34,582 nucleotides of DNA from the IMG/VR virus record IMGVR_UViG_3300002460_000091, positions 1-34,582 of that record, one strand, 5' to 3'. Position 1 is the first letter of the stretch; each line of letters opens with the position of its first letter. Origin of the DNA: a virus. The notes under the pieces are model-generated. The model worked only from the letters and a program-made list of their open reading frames with translations. It was not told where the DNA came from and ran no database searches. A program made the position numbers and the translations under genes. This document shows positions 8,318-18,800 of this stretch, in pieces.

Positions 8318-8827
8318 ATGTCATTAACCGTTAAAAGATTAAAAGAGGTACTTTACTATTCAGATGAAACTGGAAAGTTTTATTGGAAGTCTATGACTCA
8401 TAAAAATTCTTCTATGATAAAAGCTGGTAAGATTGCTGGTTGGGAAAACGGATGGAGAAATGGAAGACAATATTCACGCATTTGTATAGATCAAAAATCT
8501 TATTACACCCACCGCTTAGTATGGTTGTATTTCAATAGTAAATGGCCAGAAGAACAACTTGATCACATTGATGGAGATACTTTTAACAATAAAATTTCAA
8601 ACTTGCGAGAGGCCACAAGATCGCAAAATAAGGCAAATTGTGGTGTATATAAATGTACTAAGTCTGGGTATAAGGGCGCTTACAAAAGTAAGAATAAATG
8701 GATTTCCACAATAAGAATTAATAATAGATTAATCTATCTAGGAAGATTTGATACTCCTCAACAAGCAAATAAGGCATATTCTTATGCGGCTTGTAAGTAT
8801 CATGGCGAATATTCGAGGTCGTCATGA
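8318..8827 (+). CDS. HNH homing endonuclease with AP2 domain, 169 aa
   Basis: I chose ATG 8318, 4 bases after the upstream stop, over an upstream in-frame ATG at 8285 that would overlap the preceding gene. The HNH core is at about 81-107: QLDHIDGDTFNNKISNLREA. The AP2 domain follows at about 115-168 (KSGYKGAYKSKNKW, YLGRFDTPQQANKAY). It is a paralogue-like relative of the first HNH protein but clearly divergent. Base use is AT-rich. The stop overlaps the ATG of the next adaptor gene, so the insertion leaves operon spacing intact. Confidence 0.9.
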   Translation: MSLTVKRLKEVLYYSDETGKFYWKSMTHKNSSMIKAGKIAGWENGWRNGRQYSRICIDQKSYYTHRLVWLYFNSKWPEEQLDHIDGDTFNNKISNLREATRSQNKANCGVYKCTKSGYKGAYKSKNKWISTIRINNRLIYLGRFDTPQQANKAYSYAACKYHGEYSRSS

Positions 8828-9540
8828 GTTTAACTTACCAGACGTACACGAATCAGCTTTCCAATTTACTCGTCATTGGATCAACCGATGCAAATTTCAT
8901 TACGTTTTTGCCGGGGTGCATAGATTATGCGGAAGGTCGGTGCTACAGAGAACTCGACCTCATCTCCACCCGCGTCACCGACAGTTCTGCTTCTCTTGTA
9001 GCAGGAACAAGAACCTTTACGCTTCCTACTGCATCTGGGACTTTTGTTGTTGTCGAGGAAATGAATGCAATTACTCCTGCCGGGGCGGCGGCAGCGACAG
9101 GAGTTCGCAATCCTCTGACAGCGGTTTCAAAGGAATGGATTGATGCCGTCTATCCTTCCGCCGCGCAATATAGAGCGTTACCGGCATTTTTTGCCATGAT
9201 GAGCAATACACAGGTTGTTCTTGGGCCGTCGCCGGATGCCGCTTATGTAATGGAAGTTACCGGAACAATCAGGCCAGCGGCTTTGTCTTCCACCAACACG
9301 ACTACATTTTTGACAACGAATTTGCCTGATTTATTTATTGCCGCGTCGATGGTGTTCGCTAGCGGTTATGTGCGTGATTTTGGGAGTCAAAGTGATAACC
9401 CTCAGCAAGCCCAATCATGGGAAAATCAATATAAACAATTATTCGGATCAGCCGGTGTTGAGGAGTTACGTAAAAGATATCAAAGCCAAGGATGGACAAG
9501 CCAGATACCCAATCCCATTGCAACGCCTCCGCGAGCATGA
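8824..9540 (+). CDS. SU10-type phage adaptor protein, 238 aa
   Basis: The N-terminal helical part (YTNQLSNLLVIGSTDANFIT, then DYAEGRCYRELDL) and a beta region (ASLVAGTRTFTLPTASGTF) are the hallmark of phage adaptor proteins related to the SU10 adaptor. Length is typical. The C-terminal helix (QQAQSWENQYKQLF) is also usual for the family. In the particle it would form a dodecameric or hexameric ring under the first adaptor. It directly precedes the nozzle gene, the order seen in many podoviruses. Confidence 0.8.
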   Translation: MSLTYQTYTNQLSNLLVIGSTDANFITFLPGCIDYAEGRCYRELDLISTRVTDSSASLVAGTRTFTLPTASGTFVVVEEMNAITPAGAAAATGVRNPLTAVSKEWIDAVYPSAAQYRALPAFFAMMSNTQVVLGPSPDAAYVMEVTGTIRPAALSSTNTTTFLTTNLPDLFIAASMVFASGYVRDFGSQSDNPQQAQSWENQYKQLFGSAGVEELRKRYQSQGWTSQIPNPIATPPRA

Positions 9541-9543
9541 ACA

Positions 9544-11568
9544 ATGGCAATGGGATCGGTTCTGCTCCGGCCCGGCGTACAAGTTGAAGCAACGCCCAGT
9601 TTGAACGAGGCTGGTATTTCCGAAAGCAATCTCGTTCGCTTCAAGGACGGGATGATACAGAAATATGGCGGTTGGCAATCCTATTATGGATTTCCTATCG
9701 GTTCTACCATCAAGGAAATTCATCCGTGGCAGGGATTGTCTTCTGACAAACATTTAGGAGTAGGAGCTACAGCAAGTCTCAGTGTGATTACACTGGGATC
9801 AAATAATGATATTACTCCTCAAACAAGAACCACAAATCCTTCTCCTGTTTTTTCTGTCGGGGCAAATTCGAACATCGTCACCGTTCAAGACCCGAATAGC
9901 AGCGCATCGTTATTCGATACAGTGTATTTCAATACGCCCGTCAATGTCGGAGGGATTCTTCTTAATGGTGCCTATCATATCAATACGGTCGGCGGTTCCA
10001 GTTCATGGACGATCATAGCGTCTGAGAATTCTTCAATCGCCATAGCCAGCAGCGGAATACTTCCGACCTTCACGGCCGCATTGAATAGTGCGATGGTAAT
10101 GGTCGTTCTGCCCGATCATGGATTTACCGATACGACCGGACTTTATCAGCAATTCATTGCCGGGACGAGCATTGCCAGTCAGACAATTCAGGGAAAATAC
10201 GCAATTGATACCGTAATTGATACGACTTCGTTCACCATCAATCTCACTGCTCAGGCGTCCGCTGTTGCTACGGCTACGATGAACAGCAGTCTGGTGCAGA
10301 TTGTCTATTATGTGACTTTGGGGCAGCCGCCAGCAGGAAGTGGATACGGCATAGGTGGGTATGGATTGGGCGGATACGGAACAGGAAGCACGACGACCTC
10401 AGCTATTGGGACTCCTATCACTACTACAGATTGGACACTAGCGAACTGGGGAGAAGCCCTGCTGGCCTGTCCAGTTGATGGGCCGATTTATGTATGGTCG
10501 CCCAATAGTGGTTTTACCAACGCGAGCGTGATTCATACCGCCCCGTTTTTCAATGGCGGCATTTTTGTTTCCATGCCGCAACAGATTCTGGTGGCGTGGA
10601 GATCGTGCCAAAGCAGCGGAGTGCAGGATCAGCTTCTGGTTCGCTGGTGTGACGCTCTTGATTATACCAATTGGACGGTTTCTTCCCAAACCACGGCTGG
10701 AAGTTTTCACATCCCGACTGGCTCGATGATTATGGGGGGGCTTCAAGCTCCGACCCAGGGGATCATCTGGACTGATCTTGATGTATGGGTAATGCAGTAT
10801 GTGGGCGGGGGTGTAATTTACAATTTCAACCGAGTCGGCACAGGATGCGGATTGATAGGCCCTCATGCCGCCGGAGTATTGAATGGTGAAGTCTATTGGG
10901 CGGGCGTGAATAATTTATATATTTTGGGAGCGAATGGCGTTTCCGATATTCCGTGCTCGGTATGGGATTTCATGTTTCAGAATTTGAACTCAACCTATCA
11001 GACGAAAGTACGTTGTGCCACCAACAGCATGTATAACGAAGTGACTTGGTTCTTCCCGTCCGCCACCAGTACGGGAGAAAACGATTCGTATGTCAAATAC
11101 GACACGACCAGAAAAGTTTGGGACTATGGATTACTTCAGCGCACCGCATGGACAGATACGTCCGTATTGGGAAATCCGATAGGAACGGACGCCAGCGGAT
11201 TTATCTGGCAGCACGAACTCACCAATGATGCCGGTGGCGTTGCCATGAGTCCATCTTTCAAGAGCGGGTGGTGGGCTATCAATGACGGCAACGAATTGGC
11301 CTTCATCGACTGGATCATTCCTGACTTCAAGTTCGGAACCTATAGTGGAGCCAAGACCGCGAGTGTGCTAGTGACGTTTTATGCGGTTGATTATCCTGGT
11401 GATCCTGTACGAACCTACGGACCTTATACCGTCACCTCGGCAACTGAATATTTGAACGTAAGAATTCGTGGTAGGTTAATGTCCATGAAAGCTGAAAGCA
11501 GCGATCTTGGCAGCTTTTGGAGATTAGGTAGAGTACGCTATCGTTGGGCACCGGCAGGACGACGCTAA
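9544..11568 (+). CDS. Tail nozzle / DNA-stabilisation protein, 674 aa
   Basis: The N-terminus LLRPGVQVEATPSLNEAGIS followed by NLVRFKDGMIQKYGGW is a conserved opening of phage proteins that play the role of P22 gp10 or the tubular B-like nozzle. The middle holds many tryptophans and repeated strands (LANWGEALLACPVDGPIYVW), as in a beta-propeller. A glycine loop SGYGIGGYGLGGYGTG lies near residue 266. The C-terminal domain has VTFYAVDYPGD and ends RVRYRWAPAGRR. It would form the distal tail tube. The stop overlaps the next start. Confidence 0.8.
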   Translation: MAMGSVLLRPGVQVEATPSLNEAGISESNLVRFKDGMIQKYGGWQSYYGFPIGSTIKEIHPWQGLSSDKHLGVGATASLSVITLGSNNDITPQTRTTNPSPVFSVGANSNIVTVQDPNSSASLFDTVYFNTPVNVGGILLNGAYHINTVGGSSSWTIIASENSSIAIASSGILPTFTAALNSAMVMVVLPDHGFTDTTGLYQQFIAGTSIASQTIQGKYAIDTVIDTTSFTINLTAQASAVATATMNSSLVQIVYYVTLGQPPAGSGYGIGGYGLGGYGTGSTTTSAIGTPITTTDWTLANWGEALLACPVDGPIYVWSPNSGFTNASVIHTAPFFNGGIFVSMPQQILVAWRSCQSSGVQDQLLVRWCDALDYTNWTVSSQTTAGSFHIPTGSMIMGGLQAPTQGIIWTDLDVWVMQYVGGGVIYNFNRVGTGCGLIGPHAAGVLNGEVYWAGVNNLYILGANGVSDIPCSVWDFMFQNLNSTYQTKVRCATNSMYNEVTWFFPSATSTGENDSYVKYDTTRKVWDYGLLQRTAWTDTSVLGNPIGTDASGFIWQHELTNDAGGVAMSPSFKSGWWAINDGNELAFIDWIIPDFKFGTYSGAKTASVLVTFYAVDYPGDPVRTYGPYTVTSATEYLNVRIRGRLMSMKAESSDLGSFWRLGRVRYRWAPAGRR

Positions 11569-12038
11569 TGGCTGAAGAAACCACCAGGAATATCGCTCAA
11601 TCTCCTGCCTTTCTGTCCGCCGCGCAGAACAATGTTACCGCGATCAATAATGTCGGGGAACAGATTCCAAGTGTGATTACCGCATTAAGCAGTATAGCTA
11701 ATACACTGACTACAGCCTTGAGTGCTACATTCCCGACAATCACTTTAAGCGAGGCAACGATCAACTCAAGTGCTGGAAGCAATATGATAGTGGCGGCGGT
11801 AGCTAATCAGACGATCAGGGTTTACAAATTATTCTATACTGTTTCTGCCGCCGCCAATATCACGATACAAAGTTCAGTTGTCTCATTGACCGGCCCAATG
11901 CCATATACGGCGGCAGCTTCCACATTTTTTGACTATGATGCCCATCCGTGGTTTACGTTTGCGTCCAACTCCGCGTTTATCCTCAACGTCAGCGCGGCTG
12001 TCCAGGTATCTGGACGAACCTATTATACACAAGTATGA
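11568..12038 (+). CDS. Small fibre or tail accessory protein, 156 aa
   Basis: ATG 11568 overlaps the nozzle stop (TAATG) and is preferred to an upstream in-frame codon. The N-terminal 50 residues are helical and Ala/Asn/Ile-rich (AAQNNVTAINNVGEQIPSV), suggesting a trimeric coiled coil. The C-terminal 90 residues are a beta domain (IRVYKLFYTVSAAANITIQ). The gene sits between the nozzle and another fibre-like gene. It is most likely a short tail fibre or spike component; the specific function is unknown. Confidence 0.65.
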   Translation: MAEETTRNIAQSPAFLSAAQNNVTAINNVGEQIPSVITALSSIANTLTTALSATFPTITLSEATINSSAGSNMIVAAVANQTIRVYKLFYTVSAAANITIQSSVVSLTGPMPYTAAASTFFDYDAHPWFTFASNSAFILNVSAAVQVSGRTYYTQV

Positions 12039-12658
12039 GCGGCATTTCATATAATCCCAATGTTATTCCGCTTGGCGGGACGGGAGGTTCTACGTTTGCT
12101 GCTCATGGAGTTCTTTTAGGAGAAGGAACAAGTCCTTTCACGACTGTATCTGGTTCAAGTGCAGGACAAGTTCTGACATGGGTTAGCACTTCTGCCGATC
12201 CCACATTTCAAACACCATCTGCTACTGGATGGAGACTAATAAGTTCATGGACGTATTCAAGCGATGTTTCATCACTTCCATTTATTAACCTTTCTGGGTA
12301 CTCTGCTGTTTATGTTGTTTTACTAGATGTTACGAGTTCGGCGGCCTCAATACGCAGAGTTCGTGTCAGTACGAATAATGGTGCAACATATTTAAGCGCG
12401 TTAGGAGATTATCGTTCAATGGGTGCTGGAGGATTTACGACTAATCAAACTTCTATTGAATTAAATGGAGTATTTGCTGGTGCTCTTTCTCCATATACTT
12501 GTATTTATGGATTTAATGTATCCGGTGCTTCAAAGCCAGCCAAGGTTGTTGGTACAACAGATTATATACTTCCTACAACAACAGCGTTGAATGCTATTGA
12601 ACTATCTCCAAGCGTAGGCAACTTCACTGGTGGGTCAATTTACATTATTGGAATGTAG
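12035..12658 (+). CDS. Tail-fibre-like protein, 207 aa
   Basis: ATG 12035 overlaps the preceding stop. The first 60 residues contain NVIPLGGTGGSTFAAHGVLL followed by SSAGQVLTWVS, the repeated stalk motif of many phage tail fibres ('AAHGVLLGEG', 'AGQVL'). The remaining 140 residues form a beta-rich head domain (SAVYVVLLDVTSSAASIRRV) resembling fibre-tip domains. The codons are AT-rich. It is probably a receptor-binding or tail-tip component. Confidence 0.7.
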   Translation: MSGISYNPNVIPLGGTGGSTFAAHGVLLGEGTSPFTTVSGSSAGQVLTWVSTSADPTFQTPSATGWRLISSWTYSSDVSSLPFINLSGYSAVYVVLLDVTSSAASIRRVRVSTNNGATYLSALGDYRSMGAGGFTTNQTSIELNGVFAGALSPYTCIYGFNVSGASKPAKVVGTTDYILPTTTALNAIELSPSVGNFTGGSIYIIGM

Positions 12659-12684
12659 TGATATGGACCCATCTAGGTGAACAC

Positions 12685-13290
12685 ATGCCGCTGATAAAAT
12701 CAGGAAGCAAAAAAGCCATATCAAAGAACATCTCTGAACTTATTCATTCTGGCCGCCCGCAGAAACAGGCTGTTGCAATCGCACTTTCCAACGCCCGCAA
12801 ATATGGAAGACAGGCTGGTGGCACGACACCGATGTTCATGCGCGCAGCAGCCAGAAATCTTTTCCGGCAAGGACTTATCCGCTCTCCCATTCTAGGCAGA
12901 ACCGACAAGATAAATATAGGTGTTCCATCCGGTTCGTCCATCATTCCAGCAGATGTGGTGTCTGGATTGGGTCAAGGTAATACAGACGGGGGGGCCAAAA
13001 TCTTGGATCACATGTTTCATACCGGACCTTACGGCATGAGATTGCCTAGAACTGGTGGAAGACCAAGGATGCCAAGAATGTTGCGGGCTGAAGGCGGCGA
13101 AGTTGACGACGAAAGTGAAGTCACACAGATCATGGCAGCAGGTGGTGAATATGTGATTAGCCCAGAAAAGGTCATGGAGATAGGCGACGGTGACTTGGAT
13201 AGGGGCCATCAGATTATGAATGAGTTTATTACCCAAGCACGAAAGAAGCATGTCAATGAAACAAAAAATCTGGCGGGGCCGCATAAATGA
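12685..13290 (+). CDS. KxGSKKA-type phage protein, 201 aa
   Basis: ATG 12685 has AGGTGA (12675-12680) upstream; an earlier in-frame ATG at 12658 lacks a site. The N-terminus LIKSGSKKAISKNISELI followed by GRPQKQAVAIALSNARK is a recognisable short domain (DUF6496-like) of phage virion-associated proteins. Around residue 133 is RAEGGEVDDE, related to the GYxEGG motif in the ejection genes. The C-terminus has AAGGEYVISPEKVMEIGDGD, common in these phages. The role may be assembly or packaging of ejection proteins; this is inference. Confidence 0.7.
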   Translation: MPLIKSGSKKAISKNISELIHSGRPQKQAVAIALSNARKYGRQAGGTTPMFMRAAARNLFRQGLIRSPILGRTDKINIGVPSGSSIIPADVVSGLGQGNTDGGAKILDHMFHTGPYGMRLPRTGGRPRMPRMLRAEGGEVDDESEVTQIMAAGGEYVISPEKVMEIGDGDLDRGHQIMNEFITQARKKHVNETKNLAGPHK

Positions 13291-13808
13291 CCTGTCCTTC
13301 AACCGTCAGAACGGCAAAGCCGGAAGATAGAGTAGAATGCTGGCGTCTTCTGCTTCAAGGCCATCGTGAAAACGGAATGTTCCCGCTCTCGCCAGAAAAG
13401 GTGGATTTCTTCCTGACCAGAGTTTTGCAGCCGGAACTTATTCCAGAGTGGGATACTGGCCCACGCGGAGTGATTGGTGTTATCGGTCCTATAGGAGCGT
13501 TGGAAGGATTAGCCTTCATCACGATAGGTTCTTACTGGTACTCATCCAAATTTCATCTTGAGGAATTTCTTGTTTTCGTCGATCCAGAATGCCGCAAGTC
13601 TGAACATGCCAAGTCTCTTATCAGATGGATGAAGGATCAGACTGACGCTACTGGATTACCGTTATTGACTGGTGTAGTGTCGAATGAAAGGACGGAAGCC
13701 AAGTGTCGTCTGTACCGGCGTATGTTGCCAAAGGTAGGGGAATTTTTCCTATATGGTGGTAAGGGTAGCGGAAGTGTGTATGGATCAAGCATAGCTATGG
13801 CAATTTGA
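13287..13808 (+). CDS. GNAT-like acetyltransferase-fold protein, 173 aa
   Basis: The start overlaps the preceding stop by 4 bases. The order of elements fits a GNAT fold: TVRTAKPEDRVECWRLLL (strand and first helix), a central hydrophobic pair GLAFITIGSYWYSS, then HLEEFLVFVDPECRKS leading into a helix AKSLIRWMKDQ. The usual acetyl-CoA loop R/Q-x-x-G-x-G/A is replaced by CRKSEHA, so activity is uncertain. Phage operons often carry such proteins beside the ejection genes. The substrate is unknown. Confidence 0.65.
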   Translation: MTCPSTVRTAKPEDRVECWRLLLQGHRENGMFPLSPEKVDFFLTRVLQPELIPEWDTGPRGVIGVIGPIGALEGLAFITIGSYWYSSKFHLEEFLVFVDPECRKSEHAKSLIRWMKDQTDATGLPLLTGVVSNERTEAKCRLYRRMLPKVGEFFLYGGKGSGSVYGSSIAMAI

Positions 13809-15817
13809 TAGGAGAGCGTGTCATTTGCGGCGGCGGTAAAGGCAGGAGCACATCGACTTATACGCCCAATGCGGCGGTAGGAGCTTCAGCCAATCAAGCT
13901 CTTACAATGGCGCAGAACGCTGCCAATCAGTCATTTCAGCTACCTGCACAGCCAGTAGCTGGTTTTACCCCCGACCAATTGACGGCTTTTCAGAACGTAA
14001 GAGATACACAAGGATTTGCCCAACCGTATTTTGATACTGGTGCAGGCTATATGACCCAGAGCGCCGCTCCGGTTACGGGCGCGGAAACAGCCAATTATCT
14101 TAATCCATATTCCAAGTTTGTCATGGATAATCTAAACGAACAATTCGGCCAGCAGCGCCGAGACATAACCGGAAAACTGACAGGCGTTGCTGGCGGCGTG
14201 GGTGCTGATCGTATTGCAGTCGGGCAATCTGAGCTAGGGCGGCAGCAAGGATTGGCTACTGGTCAGACAATGGCCGGTATCTATGACCGCGCCCTGCAAG
14301 CCGCTCAAGCCGACAAGATGCGGCAGGCCAATGCCGGTTTTGGTTTTTCCATGATGGGACCAGCGGCACAACAAGCGCAATTGCAAGGAACTGGCGCATT
14401 GCTTGGAACCGGAGGCCAGCAACAGCAGCTAGAACAAGCCAAGCTGATGTCGCCGTTCCAACAGGAATTGGCCCGTATTGCTTATCCGTTTCAGACTTCA
14501 CAGTTTCTGTCTGGTGTGACCAGCCAGTTGGCTCCCGGCATGGGCGGCACAACTCAAACTCAACAGCCTGCGCCTTCGATATGGAGCCAACTCTTAGGTG
14601 CGGGGACAGCCGCTGCTAGTATGTATGGTGGATTAGGGGGTGGAGGATTCAGCGGACCATTCGGTACTGTTCCTGGCAGCGGGCTTTTTGGCGGCTATGA
14701 TCCTTGGGCTGGTATTCGGGCGCGAGGCGGTACCGTCTCTCCATACCCCGCATATCAAGGCTATGAAGAAGGCGGCGATGTCGAGGAAGAACAGCCAATA
14801 CTCGGTCTTATGGACCCGACAAATGCTCCAAACCTAGGCCAATACCCGTTCCTCGCCCAAAACATGCCATCCATTGTGCCCCAGTTGGCCGCCCAACGCG
14901 CGCAAGGCCCTCAGCCTACCCCGTTACCCTTAAAGCCGGGAATACCGCCTGTAGGGCCTCCCCAAGCCCAAGGCGCGGAATATGGTAGCTCGCCCTACCC
15001 AATGGCCCCCCAAAGTGAGATCATGGCCCCACAAGAAGGTACTAGAGCACAGCAATTCGCCAGATCACCCTCTCTAGCTCTTACGGCGGCAGGACTGGGT
15101 ATGATGGCCGGGACTTCCCCCTATGCTGGGGTGAATATCGGAAGGGGTGGGTTGGAAGGGGTGAAGGTGCTTGAGCAACAGCGGACACAAGAAGGACGCG
15201 AGCGGCAGGTTGATCTGGTTGCCAAACGGTTGTTGCAGCAGGCAGAACAGCATCGAGACAAATATACCAAGATGACTCCGTATCAGAGCGGGTTGCTCTC
15301 GCGTGAGAACCTTCAATACATCGGGAATAATTCAGAAAATCTTCCTGTCTATCTTGACAGGCGTACAGGCAAGGAACGTATTGGATCAACGCCGATCAGC
15401 GCAAAAGCAAGTTCAAAAGGACCGTCTGCTACAGAATGGAAATATAATGCTTGGCTTTCTGCCCATCCTGAAGATGCCAATACAGAAGACGGCAAACAGC
15501 GCGCCTTAGAATTTGCATCTGGGAGACGGCAGATGGGAGATGCAGACATAAACAAATCTGCACTCTCTATGGCGCAGCGTGAAGTCAGTGGAATGTGGCC
15601 GCAACCGAAAAACCCTGCGGCATTAATTCGACAGCGTGCTATTGAATATGCTTCACAGATCAAAGGTGGAATTTCTACAGAGACTACAGGAAATTCTTCT
15701 AAATCAGAAGCATTGTCGAGAGCCAAGAAAGTTATCAGCGAAGGAGCCGACCAGAATAAAGTGAGAGCATGGCTGGAGAAGAATGGTATTGATCCTAATG
15801 AATTGAATGAGCCGTAA
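13805..15817 (+). CDS. Ejection-type internal virion protein, 670 aa
   Basis: The frame starts at TTG 13805 overlapping the previous stop. An alternative is an ATT at 13823, 7 bases after the purine-rich GGAGAG at 13811-13816; neither is a standard ATG. The N-terminal part (ICGGGK, then STYTPNAAVGASANQAL) is typical of phage internal or injected proteins. A long Ala/Gln/Gly-rich helical region follows (about 90-250), then a proline-rich central stretch with GYEEGGDVEEEQP (near 14759). The C-terminal 200 residues are charged helices. It is likely injected with the DNA. The stop lies inside the next gene's first codons. Confidence 0.7.
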   Translation: MIGERVICGGGKGRSTSTYTPNAAVGASANQALTMAQNAANQSFQLPAQPVAGFTPDQLTAFQNVRDTQGFAQPYFDTGAGYMTQSAAPVTGAETANYLNPYSKFVMDNLNEQFGQQRRDITGKLTGVAGGVGADRIAVGQSELGRQQGLATGQTMAGIYDRALQAAQADKMRQANAGFGFSMMGPAAQQAQLQGTGALLGTGGQQQQLEQAKLMSPFQQELARIAYPFQTSQFLSGVTSQLAPGMGGTTQTQQPAPSIWSQLLGAGTAAASMYGGLGGGGFSGPFGTVPGSGLFGGYDPWAGIRARGGTVSPYPAYQGYEEGGDVEEEQPILGLMDPTNAPNLGQYPFLAQNMPSIVPQLAAQRAQGPQPTPLPLKPGIPPVGPPQAQGAEYGSSPYPMAPQSEIMAPQEGTRAQQFARSPSLALTAAGLGMMAGTSPYAGVNIGRGGLEGVKVLEQQRTQEGRERQVDLVAKRLLQQAEQHRDKYTKMTPYQSGLLSRENLQYIGNNSENLPVYLDRRTGKERIGSTPISAKASSKGPSATEWKYNAWLSAHPEDANTEDGKQRALEFASGRRQMGDADINKSALSMAQREVSGMWPQPKNPAALIRQRAIEYASQIKGGISTETTGNSSKSEALSRAKKVISEGADQNKVRAWLEKNGIDPNELNEP

Positions 15818-18800
15818 AATGTTTAAGAAGATAAAAGGATACCAAGAAGGAGGAGAACTTCCCGAAATTGATTTACCCAAAATTCCTCGTCCGTCTTCCG
15901 AGCGTCCACAAATACTTATTACTCCAGGTCCTGTTAAAACCGACCCGAGAGCGCCCGAAGAAGCATTTAGTAGCCAACCAAAATATAACTTTTCAGAACT
16001 TGATGATCTAATCCCATCTAAAGATTTTTCTCCAGCAGCGCCTGTTAAATATGAACAGTCTGGGCCATTTGCTGAATTAGATGCACTAATTCCAAAACCT
16101 GATAAACCAAGTTTTCTTGGAACTTCAGTAGAAGCTCTACGCAAGGGTTTTGTAGAGGGATTGGAAGAAGCAGAAGCAGGGCTTGACACTCCATTTAAAG
16201 AAACAACCCAAGAACCTGATACAAGTCATGTAGGACAGTTATTACAGCAACCAATTTCTGAGGGATGGACTGATCCTCAGTGGTGGTCGGCAAACATTCT
16301 CCATGGAGCCGCAAGAGGATGGCCATCATTAACTACTGGTGCTCTTGGAGCGTTGGCTGGTAGTCAAGTAGCTCCCGGCGCTGGAACATTGATTGGTGGC
16401 ATGGGAGGATTTGCACTAGGATCGGCGATTCAATCACTTGCTCCTGCTTACCAGCGCGCTCGCAAGCGTGGGTTAGAACACGACGCGGCTGTTAATGAGG
16501 CTTATGTTCAGTCAGGAATTGCTGCTGTTTTTGGTGCAGCAATGGCAGGTGCTCCTGCATTAAAGGTGATCCCAGGTGAAGCCGCTGCCAAGCGGGCAAT
16601 CTCGGAAGCTCTTGCACAGATTTTTGCAGTTCAGCCTAGCTTGCAAGTTGGCCAGCAATTAACATTTTCTACCGTTATTGGGGAGATGCCAAGTGTGGAA
16701 GATATTGCAAAGACCTATGTGATTGGAGCAGGAGTGGGCGTTCCGATTGTTGCAGGTCACTACATTGCTCCTAAAATAGCGTCTTCCGCGAAAAAGGCCA
16801 TTGAGCCAATAGTTAGTGATTTTCAAATGAAAATTGCTCCCATGTCTATGGGTTCCCCGCAAGCTAGGGCTGCTGCCAAGGATACAATGAACAATGTTAG
16901 ACTTGCTCGTTACGAGTGGAATCAAATTGATGCTCATCTAGCCAAGAAGTTTACTCCTGAACAACTAAAAAATATGTGGGAAGCAGCGGATGAAGAAAGT
17001 GTTGCTCGTCAATCAGGCGCACCAACAGTAGGTATTGGACTTTCTCGCTTGAATCATAGTGACCGCGCTGTTGTAGAAGCATTGCAGGACTCGGCACAAA
17101 GAACATTTGAAACCGCACGGAATCTAGGAATGGTGGAAGGCGAAGGTCTTCCTTCTTACGTTCCTAGAATGATGGTTAAAATGACAGAAGATGGACAATA
17201 CGGGTCTTCAGTTTCTGGTAATGTTCCAGGCGGAGCACGCGGGCTAGACAGCATTGGAACTAATGTTCGTACATCAACCCCTCAATTACGCCACCGAAAA
17301 TATCTGACGGCAGAAGAAACTGAGACTGCTGCTAGGTCTAAGCTAGGTGAAGATGTTGAAGTAGCCCGCAACATTCGCGCATTACCACTTGTGACGGCAC
17401 GTTTACAGGAAGCAATTGCGTGGCGTTCCCTTATCAATCAGATAAAAGAAATAGGGAAGACGGTTGGAGATGAAACTGTTTCTGAAGGACGGCCAGGTGA
17501 ACGACATGAAAATTGGTTCCATATTGATCATCCGTCTTTCAAGACGTGGAGACCAAAGTTTCAGAATAATGAGGAAGGTAAAATAGTTCCTATCTTAAAT
17601 AACAGAGGAGAACCTGTTTTCGAGCAAATCCCGCTTTATATGCGTAAAGAGTTTGAAGGTCCCATGCGCTCTATTCTTACAAAAAAATCTGGCGCGTTGT
17701 ATGATTTTTTGATGTCCCTTAAAGGAAGAACTATGAGCGTTATTATGTATTCGCCACTGATTCATAACATGGTGGAGTGGGGACGAGCCTTACCTGCGAC
17801 GCCAGGAAAAGTTGCTACTGGAAAAATATATTTCGAGGGCAATAAGGCAAAGCATAATATCGGAACAATGCAGGAAGCAATTCAGGCTGGTCTTGATCCT
17901 ATTGGCCGCAGATATTTCAATCAGGACATATCCTCAATCATGGAGGAACCTACCTTAACTCCTGGTCGGTCATGGACTTCTCAAATTCTTGCTCACACTG
18001 TTGGTTATCTTCCTCAAAAAGGAATGACGACCAAACAAGTCCAGCGACAAGTAATGGAATCAATAGATAAAGCTGGAGACTTTTGGCACAATACTTTGCT
18101 TTGGGATCGTGTAGGTGATCTTCAAGTTGGTCTCTACACAAACATTCGTGATGACATGATGGGGAAAGGTTTTGATCGTGGGTCATCTAGCAGATTTGCT
18201 GCCCATTTTGCCAATCGTTATGCCGGTGCTCTACCGCGTGAGGCCATGTCTGATAATGCTAGAAAGATTGCCAACATGGCATTGTTCTCCAGAAGTTTTA
18301 CTCTTGGAAATCTTGGTGCGATGAAAGATATGTTTGTCGGGTTGCCGAGAGATGTCCAAGCACAGATAGCAAGAGATTCTGGTATTGAATCTCTTTCCAA
18401 GATACAAAGTTACGCAAAGCGTAAAGCCATAGCTATTGTCGCGATGGATATTGCGTTGCTTTATGCTGGCAATTCAATTCTTCAAGACACCGTTGATAAA
18501 ATGCGGGGCGAAAAAGATTGGGATAATATTGGACGTGGTTATCTTGACAGATTAGATAAATTGACAAACCGGGTTAGAGAACACCCAGCTTCGGTTTTAA
18601 TGAATCCATTCTCAACTCTTGAACACCTAGGAGTCACTTCAGAAAATGAACCCGGTAAACAGGACCGTGTATTTGTTGGATATACAAAAGACGGAACTGG
18701 TATTTATATGCGGCTACCGCCGGGAAAGATTGGAGAGGAATTTATTGGCTGGTTCAAAATGCTTGGAGGCAATCCCGATCTTCTCGTTCGCAAAATGGAA

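Noticed and set aside
8748-9143. 131-aa open frame overlapping the second HNH and adaptor genes
   Set aside because: It is out of frame with both well-supported genes and is Cys/Arg/His-rich without known motif.
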